Shown: piece after piece, positions 16,534 to 23,921 of the stretch
Numbering within the stretch: the stretch's first letter is position 1
Layout of the letters: each line of letters starts with the position of its first letter
Assembly (NCBI GenBank): GCA_905203045.1
Contig: CAJKUH010000014.1
Coordinates: 1 to 50,543 of the forward strand
Length of the DNA stretch: 50,543 bases
Direction: 5' to 3'
Source: an uncultured Eggerthella sp.
Lineage (GTDB): Bacteria; Actinomycetota; Coriobacteriia; Coriobacteriales; Eggerthellaceae
Notes under the pieces: model-generated
Database searches by the model: none
What the model was told of the DNA's origin: nothing
The model's input: only the letters and a program-made list of their open reading frames with translations
Translations under genes and position numbers: made by a program

Positions 16534-17814
16534 ATGAGGGGACTAGAGGGAGTAAAGGTTGTCGAGCTGACAGGATACGTTGCCGCACCTGCCGCGTTGC
16601 GCATCTTGGGGGAGATGGGCGCAACCATCTACAAAATCGAGCCGTTTTCGGGCGACGAGTACCGCACCAACGGGCCGGCATTCGGCATGGACAAAACCGA
16701 TGTGGACGACCCCGCATTCGACTTGGCTTCGCTGAACAAGGAATTCCTTTCGGTGAATCTTAAAGATCCCGATGGCAAAGCATTCCTTGAAAAGCTGTTG
16801 GCCGATGCCGACATCATGGTAACCAGTTTCCGTGACAAGGCCCTTGCAAAGCTGGGGCTCGACTACGATTCGGTCCATGAACGCCACCCGCACCTGGTGT
16901 GGGGGCAAATGCGCGGCTACGGCGAATACGGCCCCGAACGCGATACCAAGGGCTTCGACACCACCGCCTACGCCGCCCGCGGCGGTTTCCTGGCTTCGCT
17001 TCCCCAGGCGGGAGAAGGTTACCAACCCATAAACTGGCCGGCCGCCATCGGCGACTGGAACAGCTCAATCACCCTTACGGCAGGGCTCTTGGCGGCACTG
17101 GTGCGCAAAGAGCGCACGGGCGTTGGCGACAAGGTGACCACCACGCTGCATCACAACGCCCTGTGGGCTATGCAGATCATGCTCGCCTCTTCGCAATTCG
17201 GCGACAAATGGCCCAAATCACGTTACGAGGCAACGTGCCCTTCCAACAACACCTACCGCACCAAAGACGGCGTATGGTTCATCATTTGCTACGGCAGCTA
17301 CGACTTGTTCTTCGAGCATCTGATGACATCCATCGGCCTCACCTCCATCTTGGGAGATGAGCGCTACACCACTTCCGCCGCCATCAACGATGGCAATGGC
17401 GGCAATACCGAGGTCATCAAGCTTCTTGAACAGCACTTCCTGACCCAGGACTGGGATTATTGGGAGCCCATTTTCCAGGAAAACGAGATTCCCTATCAAC
17501 GCCTGTACTTGCCCGACGACATCCTGCACGACGAGGAAGCCTTCGCAAACGATGCCCTGCGCACGCTTCACTACGACGCCTTCGGCGACAAGGTTCTGCC
17601 CACTTCGCCCGTGCGCCTGGCTTCGGTCGGCGATCCGGTGCTTCACCGTTCACGCCCCGTTGGCTACGACACCAAGCGCATCATGGGCGAATACGGCTAC
17701 AGCGAAGAGGATATCGAGAAGTTGGACGGCACCGCAGTGAAACTCTACAAAGGCCCCGAGCTGCCCGATTCGGTTACCGAGCCGAGCTTCGGCCCCCATT
17801 CGCTGCGGGAATAG
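16534..17814 (+). CDS. Class III (CaiB/BaiF family) CoA transferase
   Basis: 426 residues. Class III transferases move CoA between carboxylic acids. The N-terminal Rossmann-like part begins GLEGVKVVELTGYVAAPAAL. D174 in AIGDWNSSIT aligns with the catalytic aspartate of CaiB (D169). The block DTKGFDTTAYAARGG resembles transferases for 2-hydroxyacids such as FldA/HadA more than CaiB itself. TAAAGGAGAG precedes the ATG. An acyl-CoA dehydrogenase follows 254 bp downstream on the same strand, suggesting that an acid is activated to its CoA ester and its enoyl form reduced. Substrate unknown: aryl-lactate, carnitine-like and bile-acid substrates are all used by relatives. Confidence 0.88.
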   Translation: MRGLEGVKVVELTGYVAAPAALRILGEMGATIYKIEPFSGDEYRTNGPAFGMDKTDVDDPAFDLASLNKEFLSVNLKDPDGKAFLEKLLADADIMVTSFRDKALAKLGLDYDSVHERHPHLVWGQMRGYGEYGPERDTKGFDTTAYAARGGFLASLPQAGEGYQPINWPAAIGDWNSSITLTAGLLAALVRKERTGVGDKVTTTLHHNALWAMQIMLASSQFGDKWPKSRYEATCPSNNTYRTKDGVWFIICYGSYDLFFEHLMTSIGLTSILGDERYTTSAAINDGNGGNTEVIKLLEQHFLTQDWDYWEPIFQENEIPYQRLYLPDDILHDEEAFANDALRTLHYDAFGDKVLPTSPVRLASVGDPVLHRSRPVGYDTKRIMGEYGYSEEDIEKLDGTAVKLYKGPELPDSVTEPSFGPHSLRE

Positions 17815-18068
17815 CGTCTTATTCGACGCCGTGACGGCTCTACCTGTTTATCTTGCAGGGAAAATGAACATGTTTTGCCAGGTCAAGGGCATAGCCGGGC
17901 AAGGTATAACGCAGGCTTTCGAATTGCCCTGATTCTTATACAAAACAGGAATAGTTACGCGCATAGAGAAAAACGCGTTCAAATGCTAGGATAGCCCTTG
18001 AGCTGCTGATTCGGTTCTTATTTGAACCTCAGTTCCATTCAATACAGGAATAAGGAGAGGAACGCATT

Positions 18069-19232
18069 ATGGATTTCAAGCTTACTGACGAGCAGGAACT
18101 GCTCATTGACAGCGCCCGCGAATATGCAAACCGCTACTTTACCGACGAAGCGGTTAAGCAGGCATACGAAGTTGACCACCACATCAGCGTCGAAGCTGCA
18201 ATGGCTTACCGCGAGGCAGGCTTTATGTACCTTGGCCTTCCTGAAGAGGTTGGCGGCGTGCCGGTAGACAAGCTCACCGAGGTTCTTCTGGTAGAGAAGC
18301 TCCATGAATTCACCGGCGTTACCCTCCCCTTCGTTACCGACTTCAACACCATTACCGACGTAATCGATTTCGGCACCAAAGAGCAGCAGGAAATGATCAT
18401 GGACGCGATCCAGAACGTTGAGAGCACCTGCATTGCCTGCTCCGCAATCTCCGAGCCTGCAGCTGGCTCCGACAACAACGCCATGACATGCGTAACCAAG
18501 AAGCAGCCCGACGGCACCTATCTGCTGAACGGCCAGAAGACATGGGTTACCCTGGGCGGCCTTTCCATTTACACCATGGTAGTTGCCAAGGACGAGGATC
18601 CTTCGTACGAGAACGACAAGTACTCCCTGTGGCTTGTTCCCAACGACACTCCTGGCTTCACCATCGGCCACTTGGACAAGGTAGGTCAGCAGGCCATTCC
18701 GTTCGTAGACCAGTTCTTCGACAACGTTGTCCTTACCGAGGACATGCGCTTGGGCGAACCTGGCATGGGCTGGAAGCTTCTTATGAAGAAGCTCGAGTTC
18801 GAGCGTTGCCTGGTTGTTGCCTCTTCCCTGGGTCTGGCTCAGGCTGCTTTGAATGATGCAGGCGCTTACGCTTCCGAGCGCATCTGCTTCAACAAGCCCA
18901 TCGCCCACCAGACGCAGATTCAGCTGCACCTGTGCGAGATGGAGAACATCATCCAGAACGTACGTACCCGCCTGTATCAGGTGGTAACCATGATCGACAA
19001 CGGCGAGTCCACCCGTCTGGAGTCCGCATTGCTCAAGGGCTATGCTTGCGAAGAGCTTACCCGCGTTGCAGACCTGGCAATGTCCATCTACGCAGCAATC
19101 GGCTACACCAAGGAAATCCGCGTAGGCCGCATCTGGGCTGACCTCCGCGGCAACGAGATGGGCGGCGGCACCACCGAAATCATGAATTACATCGCCGGCC
19201 GTCAGCTGGTTAAGAAGTACAAGGCAAAGTAA
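18069..19232 (+). CDS. Acyl-CoA dehydrogenase family protein, CaiA-like, lacking the usual catalytic Glu
   Basis: 387 residues with the full ACAD fold: N-terminal helices (MDFKLTDEQELLIDSAREY), the FAD-contacting block CSAISEPAAGSDNNAM, and C-terminal RIWADLRG then GGGTTEIMNYIAGRQL. Where dehydrogenases carry YEGT, whose glutamate is the catalytic base, this protein reads GGGT with glycine 366. E. coli crotonobetainyl-CoA reductase CaiA similarly lacks that Glu (GGSDE, from memory). It may therefore act as an enoyl-CoA reductase rather than an oxidase, taking electrons from ETF, which is not in the window. AAGGAGAGG precedes the ATG. Confidence 0.88.
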   Translation: MDFKLTDEQELLIDSAREYANRYFTDEAVKQAYEVDHHISVEAAMAYREAGFMYLGLPEEVGGVPVDKLTEVLLVEKLHEFTGVTLPFVTDFNTITDVIDFGTKEQQEMIMDAIQNVESTCIACSAISEPAAGSDNNAMTCVTKKQPDGTYLLNGQKTWVTLGGLSIYTMVVAKDEDPSYENDKYSLWLVPNDTPGFTIGHLDKVGQQAIPFVDQFFDNVVLTEDMRLGEPGMGWKLLMKKLEFERCLVVASSLGLAQAALNDAGAYASERICFNKPIAHQTQIQLHLCEMENIIQNVRTRLYQVVTMIDNGESTRLESALLKGYACEELTRVADLAMSIYAAIGYTKEIRVGRIWADLRGNEMGGGTTEIMNYIAGRQLVKKYKAK

Positions 19233-19257
19233 TCCAGCCTCACTCCTTCGCTTATTT

Positions 19258-19293
19258 ACGAAGCGGCTCCCGTTTTGGGGGCCGCTTCTTGTA
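19258..19293 (+). terminator. Rho-independent terminator after the acyl-CoA dehydrogenase
   Basis: GAAGCGGC (19260-19267) pairs with GCCGCTTC (19281-19288), with additional CCC/GGG pairing inside, followed by TTGTATAT. Confidence 0.8.
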
Positions 19294-19452
19294 TATAGGG
19301 CACCGCTTACCTAGTTTCTTTTCCGCTTAGTTAAATCGAAACCCGTACGTAACAATCAGTTAACGGATAGGTATACTTTGAACTTGCGGTTCCAGGACAC
19401 TTGGTTTTGCTACCGCCACCTATCCCCAATCCTCCCATTCAAGGAGACATGC

Positions 19453-20715
19453 ATGAAGAAAATTGCAGAAGCATGGTCGAGCTTAAGTCTTATTAAGCGC
19501 ATCATCATCGGTCTGGTTATCGGCGCCTTGCTCGGTGCATTCGGACCAAAGGACATCACCATTATCGAAATGCTGGGCACCCTCTTCGTAAGCGCCCTGA
19601 AATCTGTAGCACCGCTTTTGGTGTTCTTCCTAGTTATCAACGCCCTGTGCCATACCAAGCTCCCCAAATCGATGAAAACCATCGTGGTGCTTTATGTGGT
19701 CAGCACCCTTGCTGCCGCATTCACGGCAGTAGCCGTCAGCTTCGCCTTCCCCGTCGAGCTCACGCTTTCCGGCGTCGACGCAGCCGAGAAGGCTGCTCCG
19801 ACTGAGATTTCGGAAGTTTTCTCTACCCTAGTCGGCAACATGGTGGTAAACCCCGTTGATGCACTTATGAATGCCAACTACATCGGCATCCTTGTTTGGG
19901 CCGTTATTCTGGGCATCGCCATGCGCTATACCTCCGACAACACCAAGGATTTCTTTGCGAACATGTCGCACGTTATCTCTATCGTTGTTCGCTGGATTAT
20001 TACCTGCGCTCCCTTCGGCATCCTGGGCCTTGTATACACCTCGGTTTCCCAAAACGGTCCCGAGATCTTCATCGAATACGGCGAGCTTCTGCTTGTTCTA
20101 GTTGGCGCGATGCTCTTCATCTGCTTGGTGGTAAACCCCTTGCTGGTGTTCATCAACATTCACAAGAACCCCTACCCCATCGTGTTCCGCTGTATCAAAG
20201 ACTCTGGCATGTACGCCTTCTTCACCCGCAGCTCCGCCGCTAACATCCCCGTTAACATGGAGCTGTGCAAGCGCCTTGGCGTTCGCAAGGATACCTACTC
20301 TGTTTCCATTCCGCTGGGCGCCACCATCAACATGGCAGGCGCGGCAATTACCATTACCGTTATGTCTATGGCAGCCGCCCACACCATGGGCATCGACATT
20401 AACCCCATTACCGCCGCCATCTTGTGCGTCCTCGCCGCTGTAAGCGCTTGCGGCGCTTCCGGTGTTGCCGGCGGCTCCCTGCTGCTTATCCCGCTGTGCT
20501 GCGCGCTGTTCGGCATCAGCAACGACATCGCCATGCAGGTTGTAGGCGTAGGCTTCGTTATCGGCGTTATCCAAGACTCCGTGGAAACGGCCCTCAATTC
20601 GCTTTCCGACGCTCTGTTCACGGCAACAGCCGACTACAAGGAACGCCGCAAGGCTGGCGTGCCCTTCCAAGTTGGCAAGGATGCCGAGGAATGGTCGCCC
20701 GCTTCTGCTGAGTAG
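19453..20715 (+). CDS. sstT: Serine/threonine:sodium symporter SstT
   Basis: 420 residues, a dicarboxylate/amino acid:cation symporter (DAACS) family membrane protein with about eight hydrophobic segments. The helical-hairpin motif FTRSSAANIPVNM (HP1), the unwound helix GATINMAGAAITITVM (TM7), and GVAGGSLLLIPL (HP2) with VGFVIGVIQDSVETALNS are close to SstT of other bacteria. It imports serine and threonine with Na+. The ATG at 19453 has AAGGAG 6 nt upstream, while the frame is open 25 codons further without conservation. It is monocistronic, flanked by terminators. Confidence 0.93.
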   Translation: MKKIAEAWSSLSLIKRIIIGLVIGALLGAFGPKDITIIEMLGTLFVSALKSVAPLLVFFLVINALCHTKLPKSMKTIVVLYVVSTLAAAFTAVAVSFAFPVELTLSGVDAAEKAAPTEISEVFSTLVGNMVVNPVDALMNANYIGILVWAVILGIAMRYTSDNTKDFFANMSHVISIVVRWIITCAPFGILGLVYTSVSQNGPEIFIEYGELLLVLVGAMLFICLVVNPLLVFINIHKNPYPIVFRCIKDSGMYAFFTRSSAANIPVNMELCKRLGVRKDTYSVSIPLGATINMAGAAITITVMSMAAAHTMGIDINPITAAILCVLAAVSACGASGVAGGSLLLIPLCCALFGISNDIAMQVVGVGFVIGVIQDSVETALNSLSDALFTATADYKERRKAGVPFQVGKDAEEWSPASAE

Positions 20716-20745
20716 TTTGAAACTCGCAGCATAGTACTTACGCAA

Positions 20746-20783
20746 ACGACCCCGATAGATTACCTGTCGGGGCCGTTTTTTTC
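20746..20783 (+). terminator. Rho-independent terminator after sstT
   Basis: CCCCGA (20750-20755) pairs with TCGGGG (20767-20772), extended by flanking ACG/CCGT, then seven T residues. Confidence 0.88.
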
Positions 20784-20837
20784 ATGATATCCACCTTGCA
20801 AAGTACCAATAGGCATCAAACACGCTTAGATCGGCAA

Positions 20838-20875
20838 TGGCACTGAGCGAGAATCGAACCTAGAACCTCGTTTGA
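20838..20875 (-). pseudogene. tRNA-like 3' end remnant
   Basis: Read on the minus strand, CGAGGTTCTAGGTTCGATTC continues into TCGCTCAGTGCCA. GGTTCGATTC is the T-loop consensus of tRNAs and the end resembles an acceptor strand. No matching 5' acceptor, D-arm or anticodon arm of proper size lies upstream, where nudC ends. CGAG/CTCG can pair only across an enlarged loop. I read it as a decayed tRNA or a tRNA 3' end left by an insertion. Confidence 0.4.
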
Positions 20876-20892
20876 AAGCTACGAAGCTTCAG

Positions 20893-21864
20893 CTATGCCC
20901 CTTCCCTTCTGTCGCGCAGAACCTGCATCATCTCTCGCGTAAGGGAGTAATCTTCATCGACGGGAAGCTGACTGCGGTCGATCCATTCCGCACATTCAAG
21001 TTCATGGTCGTCGAGCCTAATGCGATTCGACCCATCGAGTTCGCAGAAGAATCCGAACAACAGGGAAGACGAAGGTGGCCAAGGCTGACTTTTGTAGTAG
21101 CGAAGGTTCTTCACCTTCAGGCCAACTTCTTCCATGACCTCACGATGAACCGTTTCCTCAACCGTTTCACCCATCTCGCAGAACCCGGCAATAAGGGCAT
21201 AACGCTTGTATTCACGGTTTGCATACCGCGAAACAAGGACCTTGTCACGCTCTCGGTCCACAATGCCGACGATCACCGCAGGAAAGAGCTTCGGAAACTC
21301 CATTGTGCCGCATTCAGGGCATCGAACCATGCGCTCAACCATATCGTGGACCAATGGCGTGCCACATGCACCGCAGAACCTCCGTGTTGCATACCACGAA
21401 TCGTATTCATAGCCAACTAAGCCCGCAAAAGCACGATACTTTGGCGCATAATGCCTCAATGCAGAGGTAGGGACGAACTGCCATGTTACACGCTCGCGTC
21501 CTCCTGCCATGCCTTCGGTTGTTTCTCCATCAATAAAGGCATCTAAAGCGTCTTCTGAAACCTCACAGCGAAAATAGGCAGTATCCCCCACCGTGAACAA
21601 AAGAAACGCCTTAGGAATGGTTCCGTCGGCTCTATGGAGGCATTCCCCATCACTTACCGAGCCTACCACACCCGCTTCTTCTAACATCGCGTAAGTGGGG
21701 AAATGAATCGTGGCGTCAGCTTGCCCTTCCGATTCACAACAGTTGTCGCTACCCAGAGAAACCAACACAGAAGCACCGCGGTATACCAAAATCCTGTCGG
21801 TTGCCTCGGGCTCTGCCCAAGAAAAGTCATTGCAGAACGTATAAGGCGCTATATCTTGCAGCAT
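20893..21864 (-). CDS. nudC: NAD+ diphosphatase / RNA de-NADding Nudix hydrolase
   Basis: 323 residues from the ATG at 21864, which has GAAGGAG upstream. A poorly conserved N-terminal domain is followed by a zinc ribbon (C164, C167, C182, C185). The Nudix box runs from G227 to L249 (GFCEMGETVEETVHREVMEE) and SQPWPPSSSLLFGF follows, the SQPWPxPxS signature of the NADH pyrophosphatase family. It hydrolyses NAD(H) to NMN(H) and AMP and can remove NAD caps from RNA. It lies between the rplW terminators and the tRNA-like remnant. Confidence 0.93.
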   Translation of the reverse strand: MLQDIAPYTFCNDFSWAEPEATDRILVYRGASVLVSLGSDNCCESEGQADATIHFPTYAMLEEAGVVGSVSDGECLHRADGTIPKAFLLFTVGDTAYFRCEVSEDALDAFIDGETTEGMAGGRERVTWQFVPTSALRHYAPKYRAFAGLVGYEYDSWYATRRFCGACGTPLVHDMVERMVRCPECGTMEFPKLFPAVIVGIVDRERDKVLVSRYANREYKRYALIAGFCEMGETVEETVHREVMEEVGLKVKNLRYYKSQPWPPSSSLLFGFFCELDGSNRIRLDDHELECAEWIDRSQLPVDEDYSLTREMMQVLRDRREGA

Positions 21865-21922
21865 AGTTGCTCCTTCTTCGGGTTCCTTAAGGGTACACCC
21901 TGTCCAACAACTGCAAAACAGC

Positions 21923-21985
21923 AAAAGCCCAGACGCGCTTGCACACGTCTGGGCACAAAAAAGGCTGCTCCGAAGAGCAGCCTTT
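21923..21985 (-). terminator. Tandem terminators after rplW
   Basis: AAGGCTGCTC (21961-21970) pairs with GAGCAGCCTT (21975-21984), followed on the minus strand by TTTTTTG. A second hairpin, GCCCAGACG (21927-21935) with CGTCTGGGC (21946-21954), is followed by TTTTGCTG. Together they close the rpsL-to-rplW transcript instead of letting it run into rplB. Confidence 0.85.
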
Positions 21986-21997
21986 CAAAAGCATGCC

Positions 21998-22285
21998 TTA
22001 TGCCTGAGCAAAGATCTCGATCTGGTCGCCTTCAGCAACCGTAACCATAGCCTTCTTCCAGGTGCGGGTCGTACCAAGCTGATAGCGAACACGCTTCGGC
22101 TTGGGCTTAACGTTGATGGTGTTAACCTTAACAACCTTAACGTCGAAGATAGCCTCGATTGCCTGAGCAATCTCGATCTTGTTTGCAGACTTAGCTACCT
22201 CGAAGGTATAAACGTTGTTTTCCATACCCTCATAAGAGTGCTCCGAAATGATCGGGCGAATGATGATCTCGCGGGGATCCTTCAT
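21998..22285 (-). CDS. rplW: 50S ribosomal protein L23
   Basis: 95 residues. MKDPREIIIRPIISEHSYEG and VNTINVKPKPKRVRYQLGTT are typical. L23 sits at the exit tunnel and docks trigger factor. Its ATG shares a base with the rplD stop (TAATG). It is the last gene of the proximal ribosomal block. Confidence 0.96.
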   Translation of the reverse strand: MKDPREIIIRPIISEHSYEGMENNVYTFEVAKSANKIEIAQAIEAIFDVKVVKVNTINVKPKPKRVRYQLGTTRTWKKAMVTVAEGDQIEIFAQA

Positions 22286-22908
22286 TATGCAAGCACCTCC
22301 TCGATGCGGGTCAGGGCAGCCTCAGTAAGCACGAGAGCCTTGTTATCGATGAAGTCGAGCGTGTTGAGCTCGGAAACGCCGATCATGCGAACCTTGGAAA
22401 GGTTGCGGAACGACAGGAAGGTGTTCACGTCATCGTCGGGAACGATGATGGTAACGCGACCCTCAAGACCGAGGTTCTTCAGCACTTCGACAGCCTGCTT
22501 GGTGGAAGGCTTTTCGAAGGTCAGCTGATCAACAACAACGATCTCGCCGTCAGCAAGCTTAGCGGAAAGCGCAGAGCGCATAGCCAGCTTTACAACCTTT
22601 GCAGGTACCTTGAAGGCATAAGAGCGGGGATGAGGACCGAATACGGTGCCGCCGCCTGCCCATTGAGGAGCACGGATCGTGCCCTGACGAGCACGGCCGG
22701 TACCCTTCTGGCGCCAAGGCTTCTTGCCGCCGCCACGAACCTGACCGCGGGTCAAGGTGTCGTGGGTTCCCTGGCGCCTTGCAGCGCGCTGGGAGCGAAC
22801 CACTTCGTGCATAACATGCACGTTAGGCTCAATCTCGAAGACTGCTGCGGAAAGTTCGGCGTCTTTGACCTTCTTGCCGCTCGCGTCCTTCATTTCAATA
22901 GTTGCCAT
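22285..22908 (-). CDS. rplD: 50S ribosomal protein L4
   Basis: 207 residues. The central basic loop RGQVRGGGKKPWRQKGTGRA extends into the exit tunnel, and GTIRAPQWAGGGTVFGPHPR follows. In E. coli L4 also represses the S10 operon. Gene order rplC-rplD-rplW is standard. Confidence 0.97.
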   Translation of the reverse strand: MATIEMKDASGKKVKDAELSAAVFEIEPNVHVMHEVVRSQRAARRQGTHDTLTRGQVRGGGKKPWRQKGTGRARQGTIRAPQWAGGGTVFGPHPRSYAFKVPAKVVKLAMRSALSAKLADGEIVVVDQLTFEKPSTKQAVEVLKNLGLEGRVTIIVPDDDVNTFLSFRNLSKVRMIGVSELNTLDFIDNKALVLTEAALTRIEEVLA

Positions 22909-22934
22909 AATCTATAAACTCCTTCGCACCGTTC

Positions 22935-23555
22935 TTACGCCATGCGAACGCGAACAACGCCGTTCTTGCCGCCGGGAACTGCACCCTTGAGCATGATGAG
23001 GTTCGCCTCTTCGTCAACGCGGATTACTTCAAGGTTCTTGGTCGTAACGGTATCGCAGCCCATGTGACCCGGAAGGCGAACGCCCTTGAACACACGGGAA
23101 GGATAAGCGCACTGGCCAACGGAACCGGGAGCACGATGGAAGTGTGCACCGTGTCCGCCAGGGCCGCCAGCGAAGTTGTAACGACGCATAACACCTGCGA
23201 AGCCCTTACCCTTGGAAGTACCGGTTACGTCAACCTTCTTCACCTCAGCGAATGCGGCAACGGTAACCTCTTCGCCGATGGCATGCTCAGAAGCATCCTC
23301 TACGCGAACCTCGCGAAGATGGCGAACGGGCTCAACGCCCTGCTTGGCGAAATGGCCAGCCATGGGCTTGTTGACCTTCTTGGGCTTGATGGCGCCGAAG
23401 CCGAGCTGAACAGCTTCGTAACCATCGGTAGCGGTGGTCTTAACCTGGCATACCTTGTTAGGCTCTGCCTTGATAACCGTAACGGGCGTAACCTGGCCGT
23501 CTTCGTCGAAGAGCTGGGTCATGCCGATCTTGGTACCGTAGATAGCGTTAATCAT
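22935..23555 (-). CDS. rplC: 50S ribosomal protein L3
   Basis: 206 residues starting MINAIYGTKIGMTQLFDEDG. The signature region near residue 125 is FAGVMRRYNFAGGPGGHGAH, and RVFKGVRLPGHMG follows. It starts 23S folding near the peptidyl-transferase centre. It lies 16 bp downstream of rpsJ. Confidence 0.97.
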   Translation of the reverse strand: MINAIYGTKIGMTQLFDEDGQVTPVTVIKAEPNKVCQVKTTATDGYEAVQLGFGAIKPKKVNKPMAGHFAKQGVEPVRHLREVRVEDASEHAIGEEVTVAAFAEVKKVDVTGTSKGKGFAGVMRRYNFAGGPGGHGAHFHRAPGSVGQCAYPSRVFKGVRLPGHMGCDTVTTKNLEVIRVDEEANLIMLKGAVPGGKNGVVRVRMA

Positions 23556-23571
23556 TCAGTATCACACTCCC

Positions 23572-23880
23572 CTACAGCTTGATCTCGATGTCTACGCCAG
23601 CAGGAAGATCGAGACGCATCAAAGAATCAACCGTGGAAGGGGTCGGATCCAGGATGTCGATCAGGCGCTTATGAGTGCGCATTTCGAACTGCTCGCGAGA
23701 GTCCTTGTTGATGTGCGGGCCCTTGACAACGCAGTACAGGTTGCGCTCGGTCGGCAGCGGAATAGGACCGGAAACCTTAGCACCCGTCTTTTGAGCGGTG
23801 TCTACGATGAGCTTGGTGGACTGATCCACGATCTCATGATCGTAACCCTTCAAGCGGATGCGGATATTCTCTTTAGCCAC
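23572..23880 (-). CDS. rpsJ: 30S ribosomal protein S10 (GTG start)
   Basis: 102 residues when started at the GTG at 23880 (VAKENIRIRLKGYDHEIVD). An ATG four codons upstream lacks any Shine-Dalgarno, whereas GGAGG lies 5 nt before the GTG, and 102 residues is the family length. S10 is both a 30S head protein and, as NusE, an antitermination factor. It follows fusA directly. tuf, often found at this place, is absent. Confidence 0.95.
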   Translation of the reverse strand: MAKENIRIRLKGYDHEIVDQSTKLIVDTAQKTGAKVSGPIPLPTERNLYCVVKGPHINKDSREQFEMRTHKRLIDILDPTPSTVDSLMRLDLPAGVDIEIKL

Positions 23881-23921
23881 TTTTACCTCCATAGTGACGG
23901 TGGACTCTTAAGCGCTAAGGC

